Below the pieces are notes generated by a model. The model saw nothing but the letters and a program-made list of their open reading frames with translations, searched no databases and had not been told where the DNA came from. From Thermoleophilia bacterium (lineage in GTDB: Bacteria > Actinomycetota > Thermoleophilia > Gaiellales > SKUG01), in contig JAOPYW010000220.1 in NCBI GenBank assembly GCA_025964405.1, positions 1-14,485 on the forward strand: a stretch of 14,485 bases of DNA, read 5' to 3'. The stretch's first letter is position 1. Each line of letters starts with the position of its first letter. Positions 6,627 to 14,485 of this stretch are shown here, piece by piece. A program made the translations under genes and the position numbers.

Positions 6627-7094
6627 ATGCAGCTCGCAGCACCGACCACGGCCCCGAAGTTCACGATCATCGACCGTCGCGCCGAGCCGGGCGCGCTCAT
6701 CAACAACGACCACCAGGTCGAGATCGCCAAGGGTGGCGTCACCGACATACGCGACCGGTCGATCACGAACCCGCTGCACCTGCTGACCGGCGGCGAACTC
6801 AGCGTCGGGCCGTTCACGCCGTCGTTCTTCGACCACCGCTCCACCCGTGCCGTCGAGACCAGCGGGAACGCGGCGTTGCAGGCTGCGATCACCGGGCTCA
6901 CCGAGCTCGCGGGGTCGAAGGGCGTGAACGGCGTGATCGTCGACAACGTCGGCCCCAAGGGGCTCGTGTCGATGGTCGGCGGCATCGGGTACGAAGGCAG
7001 CACCAAGCTCGACGAGCAGCTGGGCGTCGACTACCTGACGCACGTCACCCAGTCGGCGCGAGAAGTGCTCGCACTGCTGGATGGCGTCAAGTGA
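6627..7094 (+). CDS. Small protein of unknown function, second of a tandem paralog pair
   Basis: The product has 155 residues from an ATG preceded by TGGAG-ATCACC, the same geometry as the previous gene; 14 nt from the ATG on (ATGCAGCTCGCAGC) are identical. Residues D40-I41 and N48-P49-L50 and G55 occupy the same positions as in the first paralog, and the C-terminal helix (EQLGVDYLTHVTQSAREVLA) resembles its counterpart. The central part has several Gly-rich turns (GPKGLVSMVGGIGYEG near 108-123). It has no cysteine, signal peptide or membrane helix. Identity between the two is otherwise low, so the duplication is old. No known domain was recognised. The ABC ATPase starts 59 nt later, with its own predicted -10. 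Confidence 0.78.
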   Translation: MQLAAPTTAPKFTIIDRRAEPGALINNDHQVEIAKGGVTDIRDRSITNPLHLLTGGELSVGPFTPSFFDHRSTRAVETSGNAALQAAITGLTELAGSKGVNGVIVDNVGPKGLVSMVGGIGYEGSTKLDEQLGVDYLTHVTQSAREVLALLDGVK

Positions 7095-7140
7095 TCGTGA
7101 AGGTTGCCGCGATCCGCTAGTGGGCGCCGCACGGACCGGG

Positions 7141-7146
7141 TAGTGT
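7141..7146 (+). promoter_or_regulatory. Predicted -10 of the ABC transporter operon (leaderless start)
   Basis: TAGTGT matches TANNNT and is followed by 7 nt before the ATG at 7154. No SD is present in those 7 nt. No clear -35 was found. Confidence 0.5.
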
Positions 7147-7153
7147 CGCGCGC

Positions 7154-7930
7154 ATGGATGCATCCGTCGCCGCCCCCGCCGCCCCTGACAACTCGATCGC
7201 CGCTTCGCTCAGCGAAGGCGTGAAGGTCTACGGCAAGGGCGACACCGCGGTGCGGGCGCTCGACGGGGTCGACATCTCGTTCGCCGCCGGTGGGTTCACC
7301 GCGGTGATGGGCCCGTCGGGCTCGGGCAAGTCGACGCTCATGCACTGCATGGCGGGGCTCGACACGCTCACGAGCGGTGCCGCAACCATCGGCGGCGAGC
7401 GTCTCGACCTGCTCAAGGACAAGGCGCTCACGCGGCTGCGTCGCCGCAAGGTCGGCTTCATCTTCCAGGCGTTCAACCTGATTCCGACGCTGACGGCGCG
7501 CGAGAACATCGAGCTGCCGCTCCGCCTCGACGGCGAGAGCCCCGACACGGCCTGGTTCGACGAGGTCACGACGCGGCTCGGCATCGCGGAGCGCCTTGAC
7601 CACACGCCGACGGAGCTGTCGGGCGGCCAGATCCAGCGCGTCGCCGTCGCGCGGGCGCTCGTGTCGCGACCGTCGGTGATCTTCGCCGACGAGCCGACGG
7701 GCAACCTCGACACGACGTCGGGCGCGGAGGTGCTCGCACTCATGCGGGCCGCCGTGGATGACTACGGCCAGACCATCGTGATGGTGACGCACGACCCGAA
7801 CTCGGCGAAGGTCGCTGACCGCGTCGTGTTCCTCTTCGACGGACACATCGTCGACACGCTCGACCACCCGACGGCCGACGGCGTGTTCGAGCGCATGCGG
7901 GCCCTGTCGTCGACGACCAGCGGGTCCTGA
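7154..7930 (+). CDS. ABC transporter ATP-binding protein (MacB/LolD type)
   Basis: This 258-residue cytoplasmic ATPase has an intact nucleotide-binding domain: Walker A GPSGSGKST (53-61), Q-loop Q105 in FIFQAFNLIP, signature LSGGQ (155-159), Walker B VIFADE (175-180) with the D-loop GNLD, and the switch His in VTHD (H213). The signature continues LSGGQIQRVAVARAL, where most relatives have Gln instead of Ile; this is unlikely to matter. The MacB/LolD subfamily powers large FtsX-type permeases that move or extract lipids and peptides by mechanotransmission rather than by a channel. The permease starts one base after the stop, so the two form an operon. The first 20 residues are an Ala-rich extension. 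The substrate cannot be read from the sequence. Confidence 0.95.
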   Translation: MDASVAAPAAPDNSIAASLSEGVKVYGKGDTAVRALDGVDISFAAGGFTAVMGPSGSGKSTLMHCMAGLDTLTSGAATIGGERLDLLKDKALTRLRRRKVGFIFQAFNLIPTLTARENIELPLRLDGESPDTAWFDEVTTRLGIAERLDHTPTELSGGQIQRVAVARALVSRPSVIFADEPTGNLDTTSGAEVLALMRAAVDDYGQTIVMVTHDPNSAKVADRVVFLFDGHIVDTLDHPTADGVFERMRALSSTTSGS

Positions 7931-7931
7931 C

Positions 7932-10559
7932 ATGTTCCAGGTCGCGATCAAGGGTGTCTGGGCGCGCAAGCTGCGCCTGCTGCTGACGAGCATCGCCGTG
8001 GTGCTCGGCGTCGGATTCGTGTCGGGCGCGTTCTTCCTGACCGATTCGCTGCGCAGCTCGTTCGAGACGATCTTCACCGAGGCCGCGAGCGGCATCGACG
8101 TGCAGGTGCAGACGACCGAGTACAAGGAGCTGGCCAAGAAGCAGGCGACGAGTGGCCAAGCGGCGGTGCCGATCGACCTCGCACGGGTCGGCGTTCCGCC
8201 GTCGGTGATCGAGGAGATCCAGCAGGTCGATGGCGTGAAGCGCGTGGTCGGCAGCATCTTCGAGATCGGCGCGCAGCCGCTCGACCAGCAGGGTGACCCG
8301 ATCAGCACGGGCGGCGCGCCGGCCTTCGCGGCGAACTGGGTGCCCGATGCCGCAGACATCGGGGCGCTGCGCATCGCCAAGGGTTCGGCCCCCGGGCCGG
8401 ACGAGGTGATGCTCGACTCGGTCACGATGGATCGCGGCAAGTTCGACATCGGCGACAAGGTCACGATCGTCGTGCAGGGCGGGCGCAAGACGGAGTCGTT
8501 CACGATCTCGGGCATCGCGAAGTTCGGCGAGAGCGGCAGCCTCAACGGTGCATCGATCACGGTCTTCGAGACGAAGCGACTGCAGGACCTGCTCGACATG
8601 GGCGACCGCTTCTCGGCCGTCGACGCCGAGGCCGAGGCGGGCGTGACGCAGGAGCGCCTCAAGGCGCGTGTTCGCCAGCAGCTCGGCGCCGAGTACGACG
8701 TGATCACGGGCGCGGAGTTCACGCAGGAGCAGACCGACTCCATCGACACGGGCTTCCTCAACATCCTCCAGAACGTCATCCTCGGGTTCGCGGCCGTGGC
8801 GGTGTTCGTGGGAGCGTTCACGATCTTCAACACGTTCACGATCCTCGTCGGCCAGCGCACCCGGGAGTTCGGGTTGCTGCGGGCGATCGGGGCCGCGCGT
8901 CGGCAGATCCTCGGCATCGTCATCCTCGAGGCGATCGTGCTGGGCCTGGTCGCGTCGACGATCGGCATCCTGGCGGGATACGGCGTCGCCGCACTCCTGC
9001 GGGCGCTCATCAACGGCTTCGCGGGCGGCGGCATCCCGGAAGCGGCGTTCCCCCTGCGTTCGCGCACGATCATCGCGGCATACTCGGTCGGCATCATCGT
9101 CACGCTCGTCGCGTCGCTCCTACCGGCCTGGCGGGCGTCGCGGCTGTCGCCGCTCGAGGCGCTGCGCTCGAACTCCGCACAGGCGGGTCGGGGTTGGAAG
9201 GCCCCGGCCGTCGGTACACTGCTCCTCATCATCGGCGGGCTCCTCGTCGCCTCGGGCTTCCGCGCAGGCGACGACGCCACGACCAGCACCATCCTGTCGC
9301 TCATCGGTGGCGGCTTCGGCGTGGCGATCATCGGCATCGCCCTGTTGTCGCGCATCTTCATCGTGCCGGTGACGCGCCTCCTCTCACAGGCGCTGGGTCG
9401 CGGCACGACCGGTGAGATGGCGACGCGCAACGTGCTGCGCAACCGCGCTCGATCGGCGTCGACCTCGTCGGCACTCATGATCGGGCTCGCCCTCGCGTCA
9501 CTGGTGCTCGTGTTCTCGGCATCGCTGGGCAAGACCGTCGACAGGCAGATCGACGAGGTGCTCGGTGCCGACATCACGATCTACAACTCGTCGCTCATGA
9601 ACACGGGCGCCGGTGTCATCGAGCAGGACACGGTCGACGAGATCGAACGCACGAAGGGTGTCGACTCGCTCGCGACGCAGCGCTTCGGCAGCACGGTCTT
9701 CGGCACCGAGTTCCGGGCGAATGCCGACCTGCTCACGCTCTCCGCGCTGGACGCCGATTCGCTCTCCGAAGACGGCATGGTCGAGCTCGCGATGGTGAAG
9801 GGCACGAGCGATCCCGGCGATGGCGTGCTCGTGAACGAGGAGTTCGCGAAGGAGCACCGGCTCGCCGTCGGCGATCGTGCCGAGTTCGCCTTCCCGACCG
9901 ACACCTCCCGCAAGCTCGGGGTACGCGGGATCTTCGAGGAGAACGACCTCGTCGGCGCGCCCGTCGTGACGTCGATCGAGACGTTCGATGCCGTCGAACC
10001 CACGCAGCTGCGCGCGGCCGGCTTCGTCTACGTCGACGTCGACGAGCGCACCAAGCCCCGCGTGGTCGTCGATCGCATCACGAAGCGCCTCGGCAAGGAC
10101 GGCAAGTTCCTCGAGGTGCTCGACAGCGAAGCGCTGCGCAAGGTGTTCACCGACCAGCTCAACCCGATCCTCGGGCTCGTGCTGGGCATGCTCAGCCTCT
10201 CGCTCGTGATCGCGCTCTTCGGCATCGGCAACACGCTCGCGCTCAACGTGTTCGAGCGCACCCGCGAGATCGGCCTCATGCGCGCCGTCGGCGGAACGCA
10301 GACCCAGGTGCGCCGCATGATCCGGGTGGAGTCGGTGCTCGTCGCGCTGTTCGGCGCGGTCGTGGGTGTCGCGGTCGGCCTCGCGGCTGGACGGGCACTG
10401 ATCGGTGCACTCGCGGACGACGGATTCGTGTTCGCCGTGAATCCGGTGAGTATCATCCTCGTGCTTCTGGGTGGATTCGTCGCCGGGCTCATCGCCTCGG
10501 TGCTGCCTGCGCGACGCGCCGCGAAGACCGACGTGCTCGCCGCGATCGCTGCCGAATAA
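7932..10559 (+). CDS. Two-repeat FtsX/MacB-type ABC permease
   Basis: This 875-residue integral membrane protein has about ten predicted helices. TM1 (14-36) is followed by a long extracytoplasmic domain (37-275) and three helices near 277-305, 328-356 and 378-400, forming the first FtsX unit. Two helices near 424-442 and 453-480 link to a second unit with a helix near 512-533, a second ectodomain (534-742), and three helices near 744-770, 798-820 and 838-862. The FtsX signatures occur twice: GQRTREFGLLRAIGA with LPAWRASRLSPLEALR, and FERTREIGLMRAVGG with LPARRAAKTDVLAAI. This duplicated layout is common in actinobacterial transporters. It pairs with the ATPase one base upstream. The ectodomain substrate is unknown; export or extraction of a lipid, peptide or drug is possible. 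Confidence 0.95.
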   Translation: MFQVAIKGVWARKLRLLLTSIAVVLGVGFVSGAFFLTDSLRSSFETIFTEAASGIDVQVQTTEYKELAKKQATSGQAAVPIDLARVGVPPSVIEEIQQVDGVKRVVGSIFEIGAQPLDQQGDPISTGGAPAFAANWVPDAADIGALRIAKGSAPGPDEVMLDSVTMDRGKFDIGDKVTIVVQGGRKTESFTISGIAKFGESGSLNGASITVFETKRLQDLLDMGDRFSAVDAEAEAGVTQERLKARVRQQLGAEYDVITGAEFTQEQTDSIDTGFLNILQNVILGFAAVAVFVGAFTIFNTFTILVGQRTREFGLLRAIGAARRQILGIVILEAIVLGLVASTIGILAGYGVAALLRALINGFAGGGIPEAAFPLRSRTIIAAYSVGIIVTLVASLLPAWRASRLSPLEALRSNSAQAGRGWKAPAVGTLLLIIGGLLVASGFRAGDDATTSTILSLIGGGFGVAIIGIALLSRIFIVPVTRLLSQALGRGTTGEMATRNVLRNRARSASTSSALMIGLALASLVLVFSASLGKTVDRQIDEVLGADITIYNSSLMNTGAGVIEQDTVDEIERTKGVDSLATQRFGSTVFGTEFRANADLLTLSALDADSLSEDGMVELAMVKGTSDPGDGVLVNEEFAKEHRLAVGDRAEFAFPTDTSRKLGVRGIFEENDLVGAPVVTSIETFDAVEPTQLRAAGFVYVDVDERTKPRVVVDRITKRLGKDGKFLEVLDSEALRKVFTDQLNPILGLVLGMLSLSLVIALFGIGNTLALNVFERTREIGLMRAVGGTQTQVRRMIRVESVLVALFGAVVGVAVGLAAGRALIGALADDGFVFAVNPVSIILVLLGGFVAGLIASVLPARRAAKTDVLAAIAAE

Positions 10560-10611
10560 CGACGTAGCCGCGCTACAGGGCGCGATGGCGCCGCCGGTCG
10601 GGTGCCCGGGC

Positions 10612-10620
10612 TGGTATCCT
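10612..10620 (+). promoter_or_regulatory. Predicted extended -10 of the DEAD-box helicase gene (leaderless start)
   Basis: TGGTATCCT fits TGN-TANNNT with the hexamer TATCCT at 10615-10620. Seven nt separate it from the GTG at 10628, and there is no SD, so the transcript probably starts at or next to the start codon. Confidence 0.6.
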
Positions 10621-10627
10621 CAGGGGC

Positions 10628-11869
<1,242 letters not shown>

Positions 11870-11895
11870 TCACGCAGCGCGCCACCCAGTGTTCC

Positions 11896-11925
11896 AGCGA
11901 CGGGCTCCTTCGGGGGCCCGTCGCT
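11896..11925. terminator. Shared hairpin between convergent genes
   Basis: The arms 11896-11908 and 11913-11925 pair over 13 bp with one T-G wobble around a TTCG tetraloop. It lies between the helicase stop (plus) and the stop of the 74-residue protein gene (minus), so it can serve both. No T tract is seen on either side. Confidence 0.75.
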
Positions 11926-11935
11926 GCCTCGGGGG

Positions 11936-12160
11936 TCAGGCGTCGCGGTCGGCGCGCCCGCGTGAGCGCGCGATGAGCCAGGCGCCGGCGCCGATCACGG
12001 TGCCGGCGAGCACGCTCATGCGGGCCGGGCTGTGGGTGAGGCTCGTCGCCGCGCCCTTCGCCTTGGCCTTCGCAGCCTTCTTGGCCTGCTTGCGTGCGAG
12101 CGGCAGCACGACCTTGCTCACGACGTAACCGATCGCGGCGTACTTCTTCGTGTTGCGCAC
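11936..12160 (-). CDS. Small Lys/Ala-rich membrane protein of unknown function
   Basis: The product has 74 residues from a GTG at 12158-12160, with GGAGG at 12169-12173 placed 8 nt upstream on the minus strand. Residues 7-22 are moderately hydrophobic, residues 23-36 are a run of Lys and Ala, and residues 48-64 form a clear transmembrane helix (MSVLAGTVIGAGAWLIA) followed by Arg-rich RSRGRADRD. The product is probably a small inner-membrane protein with a basic cytoplasmic stretch. I do not recognise a family. It is convergent with the DEAD-box gene and follows lpdA on the same strand, but a hairpin terminator separates it from lpdA. Confidence 0.72.
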   Translation of the reverse strand: MRNTKKYAAIGYVVSKVVLPLARKQAKKAAKAKAKGAATSLTHSPARMSVLAGTVIGAGAWLIARSRGRADRDA

Positions 12161-12168
12161 TGCGTGGA

Positions 12169-12173
12169 CCTCC
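12169..12173 (-). promoter_or_regulatory. Shine-Dalgarno that supports the GTG start of the 74-residue protein
   Basis: GGAGG on the minus strand, 8 nt before the GTG. There is no nearby in-frame ATG. Confidence 0.75.
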
Positions 12174-12217
12174 GAGGGATGCTGCTGACACGGGAGAGCT
12201 ACCCGAGCACCGCTCCC

Positions 12218-12259
12218 CGAAACGACGAAGGGCCCCCGCGGCGATCGCCGGGAGGCCCT
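12218..12259 (-). terminator. lpdA terminator
   Basis: On the minus strand an imperfect stem spans 12259-12229. The outer pairs are AGGGCC/GGCCCT, the centre is GGCGATCGCC, and there is a small bulge or mismatch. It is followed by TTCGTCGTTTCGGG, a short T-containing tail. It lies 23 nt after the lpdA stop. Confidence 0.65.
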
Positions 12260-12281
12260 GCGACTGACAGTGCGGCGCAGC

Positions 12282-13694
12282 TCAGACCGTTGCGGGCTTG
12301 CGCTTCGGCGGCATGTGCACGACCTGACCGAGTGCGTCGAGCCCGGCTTCCTTGATGCTCTCGGCGAGCGTCGGGTGCGCCTGGATCGAGTGTGCGATCG
12401 TCTCGATCGTGCTCTCGGCCTCCAAGGCGTTGACGCCGGCGGAGATCATGTCGCTCACGTGCGAGCCGACCATCACCACGCCGAGCAGCTCGTGCCAGCG
12501 GGTCTCGTAGATGACCTTCACGAAGCCCGTGGTGTCGCCGTAGATCTGCGCGCGGGAGTTGGCCGCGAACGGGAAGCTGCCGACCTGGATGTCGTCACCG
12601 TACTGCTCGCGCGCCTGGGCCTCGGTGAGGCCGACCGCCGCGACCTCGGGATCGGTGTAGACCACGCGGGGCACGGCCTTGTAGTCGATGAGCGCGGCGT
12701 GGCCGAGTGCGTTCTCGGCGGCGACCTCACCCTCGCGGCTCGCGGTGTGCGCGAGCTGGTACTTACCGGCGACGTCGCCGATCGCGAAGATGTGCGACAC
12801 GTTGGTGCGCATCTCGGCGTTGGTCGCGATGCCCGCGCGCGGATCGAACGCGACGCCCGCGGCCTCGAGGCCGAGGTCGACGACGTTCGGGGTGCGGCCG
12901 GTCGCGACGAGCACGATGTCAGCCTCGACGCTGCCGCCACCCTTCGCGTTGGAGAAGTGTGCGGTGACGCCCGAGGCTGAGCCCTCGAGGCGCTCGACGC
13001 GGGAGCCGAGCTCGAGCGTGATCTTCTTCTTCTTGAAGGCCTTCTCGATCTCCTTGACCGCGTCGGCATCCTCGTTGGCGATGAGGTGGTCGAGCATCTC
13101 GATGATCGTGACCTCGCTCCCGAACGAGGCGTAGATCGCCGCGAACTCGGAACCGATGACGCCGCCGCCGAGCACGACCACGCGCTTCGGCTGGGTCTCG
13201 AGGGCGAGCATGCCGGTCGAGACGACGCAGCGCGACTCGTCGATGCCGGGGATCGGCGGGCGCGACGGGCTGGAGCCCGTGGCGATGATCGCCTTGTCGA
13301 AGGTGGTGCGGTCGCCGTTGATCGACAGCGTGTTGGCGTCGACGAACTGTGCGGTGCCGAGGAGCGCATCGATGCCGTTGGCCTTGATGAGGCCGGCGAC
13401 CCCGCGCGTCAGGCCCTCCACCGTCTTGTTCTTGTTGCGCGCGGCCCGGCCGAAGTCGAGCTCGATGTTCGACGCCATCACGCCGAACTGCTCCGCCTTC
13501 TTCATGTGGTCGAGCAGCCACGCGCTCTGCACGAGCGCCTTCGTGGGGATGCAGCCGACGTTGAGGCAGGTACCGCCGGCGGTCTCACGGGAGTCGACGA
13601 TGCCGACCTTGGCACCGAGCTGCGCGGCGCGAATGGCGGCGACGTAGCCGCCAGGTCCTGATCCGATGACGACGACGTCGTAATGGGCGCTCAT
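12282..13694 (-). CDS. lpdA: Dihydrolipoamide dehydrogenase (E3)
   Basis: This 470-residue FAD flavoenzyme oxidises dihydrolipoyl groups with NAD+ in the pyruvate, 2-oxoglutarate or branched-chain 2-oxoacid complexes, or in the glycine cleavage system. Visible motifs are the FAD dinucleotide fold GSGPGG (11-16), the redox disulfide GGTCLNVGC (C43, C48), the NAD fold GGGVIGSEFA (176-185), the second FAD contact IFAIGDVAG near 302-310, and the dimer-interface catalytic pair in AHPTLAE (H440, E445). The ATG at 13694 is chosen because AGAGGAG lies 10 nt upstream and MSAHYDVVVIGSGPGG fits the family N-terminus; a longer frame adds 13 unconserved residues. No E1 or E2 genes are adjacent, so it probably serves complexes encoded elsewhere. 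Confidence 0.96.
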   Translation of the reverse strand: MSAHYDVVVIGSGPGGYVAAIRAAQLGAKVGIVDSRETAGGTCLNVGCIPTKALVQSAWLLDHMKKAEQFGVMASNIELDFGRAARNKNKTVEGLTRGVAGLIKANGIDALLGTAQFVDANTLSINGDRTTFDKAIIATGSSPSRPPIPGIDESRCVVSTGMLALETQPKRVVVLGGGVIGSEFAAIYASFGSEVTIIEMLDHLIANEDADAVKEIEKAFKKKKITLELGSRVERLEGSASGVTAHFSNAKGGGSVEADIVLVATGRTPNVVDLGLEAAGVAFDPRAGIATNAEMRTNVSHIFAIGDVAGKYQLAHTASREGEVAAENALGHAALIDYKAVPRVVYTDPEVAAVGLTEAQAREQYGDDIQVGSFPFAANSRAQIYGDTTGFVKVIYETRWHELLGVVMVGSHVSDMISAGVNALEAESTIETIAHSIQAHPTLAESIKEAGLDALGQVVHMPPKRKPATV

Positions 13695-13704
13695 GTGTTC
13701 GCTG

Positions 13705-13711
13705 CTCCTCT
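13705..13711 (-). promoter_or_regulatory. Shine-Dalgarno that sets the lpdA start
   Basis: AGAGGAG on the minus strand, 10 nt before the ATG at 13694. Confidence 0.7.
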
Positions 13712-13725
13712 GTCGGGACGGGCAT

Positions 13726-13741
13726 CGCTCCATGTGGAGCG
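13726..13741. promoter_or_regulatory. Dyad in the lpdA leader
   Basis: CGCTCCA-TG-TGGAGCG is a perfect 7-bp inverted repeat around 2 nt. It lies between the predicted lpdA -10 and the SD, so it would be in the 5' leader, where it may be an operator or fold into RNA. Confidence 0.35.
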
Positions 13742-13760
13742 CATCCGTGGGCTCGCCTGC

Positions 13761-13766
13761 ATCCTA
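13761..13766 (-). promoter_or_regulatory. Predicted lpdA -10
   Basis: TAGGAT on the minus strand matches TANNNT. It would start a transcript near 13754 with a leader of about 60 nt containing the dyad and SD. No good -35 is seen. Confidence 0.35.
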
Positions 13767-13819
13767 GAGGATGGCGCGACGCTTCGCCTCTCGGCTCAAG
13801 GCCGGGCCGACACGCGCCG

Positions 13820-14485
13820 ATGCGGCTCCTGATGCCGGAAGAAGGTCGACAACCCCTGCTCGAAGCTGCGACGTCAACGACGCCGTGGCGTTGGTACCGT
13901 CCCGCGGTCTGGGCGTTCGCGCTCGCGACCGCCATCCTGTGGTGCGTCGGCTCGGCCCCGGTCAGCGTCGACAACTGGTCGTTCGTGGCGACGCTCGTCG
14001 TGCTCGGTTGGGTGGCCGACCTCGCCGCCGTGCGCGTGCAGGAGGGCATGCCCGTCTCCGCCGCCCACTTCGCCGCGCCGTTCGCGGTGATCGCCGCCGG
14101 GGTGCCGGGCGGTCTCGCCGCCGCCATCGCCTGCCTCGTCGGGCGCGCCGTGTGGAACCGCCGCGACTGGAACTCCTTCGACGTCGCCGTCAACGTCGTC
14201 GCCACGAGCGTCGCCGGCGCCGTGTGGCAGCTCTCGGTGCTGCTGCCCGGCCCGAGCGTCGTGATACCGGCCGTGCTCACCGTCACGGCCTACTCCGCCA
14301 CCCGCTCCCTCGTCAACCTCGGCTGGTCGCAGGAAGCCCGGTCGCGTGGCATCGGCATCCCGTCGGTCACGGTCTCCATCGGTCGCCTCATGCTCGCCGC
14401 CGGCCTGCTTTTCACGCCGTCGATCGCGCTGCTCCACGCCGACCGCACGAGCCTGCTCGGCGCGCTCGTGCTGCTCACGCTGCCG
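13820..14485 (+). CDS. Multi-pass membrane protein, N-terminal part (3' end outside window)
   Basis: From ATG 13820 there are 222 codons open to the window edge. ATG 13832 is an alternative start; neither has an SD or a clear -10. After a polar N-terminus (1-27) come about six or seven hydrophobic segments, near 28-44, 54-72, 82-108 (two short helices), 120-140, 147-165, 187-205 and 211-222. Short loops carry charged clusters such as WNRRDWNSFD and SQEARSRG. The pattern resembles the membrane sensor half of some bacterial HD-domain or GGDEF signalling proteins, but no output domain is visible, so this is only a suggestion. It is divergent from lpdA, with 125 nt between starts. Confidence 0.75.
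   Translation, partial: MRLLMPEEGRQPLLEAATSTTPWRWYRPAVWAFALATAILWCVGSAPVSVDNWSFVATLVVLGWVADLAAVRVQEGMPVSAAHFAAPFAVIAAGVPGGLAAAIACLVGRAVWNRRDWNSFDVAVNVVATSVAGAVWQLSVLLPGPSVVIPAVLTVTAYSATRSLVNLGWSQEARSRGIGIPSVTVSIGRLMLAAGLLFTPSIALLHADRTSLLGALVLLTLP

Noticed and set aside
7031..9577. 848-codon open frame on the minus strand
   Set aside because: It lies antisense to the ABC ATPase and permease, is low-complexity Ser/Arg/Pro-rich, and arises from GC-rich third positions.
10564..10576. GTAGC-CGC-GCTAC hairpin after the permease as a terminator
   Set aside because: The stem is only 5 bp with no T tract, so it is not convincing.
13771..13900. ATG at 13771 as a start for a plus-strand gene
   Set aside because: This frame is Arg/Ala-rich without membrane pattern. 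The frame from 13820 gives continuous hydrophobic helices to the edge.

Overview
The window is a high-GC bacterial chromosome segment. Very high GC, GTG starts, genes preceded at about 7 nt by a TANNNT -10 box and no Shine-Dalgarno (leaderless style), a two-repeat FtsX-type permease beside an ABC ATPase, and a proline-tailed RDD protein all suggest an actinobacterium. I cannot place it more finely; Thermoleophilia-like lineages or other actinobacteria are possible. No tRNA, rRNA, CRISPR array, transposase or integrase was seen.

Left region (1-3650): an incomplete minus-strand zinc-ribbon/RDD membrane protein is divergent from a plus-strand DJ-1/PfpI-family protein. The translational GTPase TypA/BipA follows. 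A 43-nt hairpin after the pfpI-like gene overlaps the predicted typA promoter, and a strong hairpin terminator closes typA.

Central accessory block (3660-7094): this is the unusual part. A secreted or membrane-anchored serpin is preceded by a 7-6-7 dyad and overlaps by 4 nt (ATGA) a gene for a secreted protein with 12 mature cysteines and CHxxxH / CxxGxxHG / CGHxxGH / CxxGxxME motifs. After an 18-bp perfect palindrome come two small cytosolic-looking proteins of unknown function. They are tandem paralogs: both start MQLAA, both have D40-I41 and N48-P49-L50 at identical positions, and they share the same ribosome-binding geometry. None of these four genes looks like housekeeping, and codon choice in the block looks less strict than in typA.

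Right region (7141-14485): an ABC ATPase and its 875-residue MacB/FtsX-type permease form a two-gene operon with a predicted leaderless start. A DEAD-box RNA helicase, also predicted leaderless, follows and ends in a TTCG-loop hairpin. That hairpin lies between it and a convergent minus-strand gene for a 74-residue Lys/Ala-rich membrane protein. Further minus-strand is dihydrolipoamide dehydrogenase (lpdA) with its own terminator, SD and a 5'-leader dyad. A divergent plus-strand multi-pass membrane protein runs off the right edge.

The core genes (typA, DEAD-box helicase, lpdA) serve translation, RNA metabolism and 2-oxoacid oxidation and are not obviously linked to each other. The best candidate for an undescribed system is the serpin plus Cys/His-motif secreted pair, possibly with the adjacent tandem paralogs. 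Their shared function is inference only.
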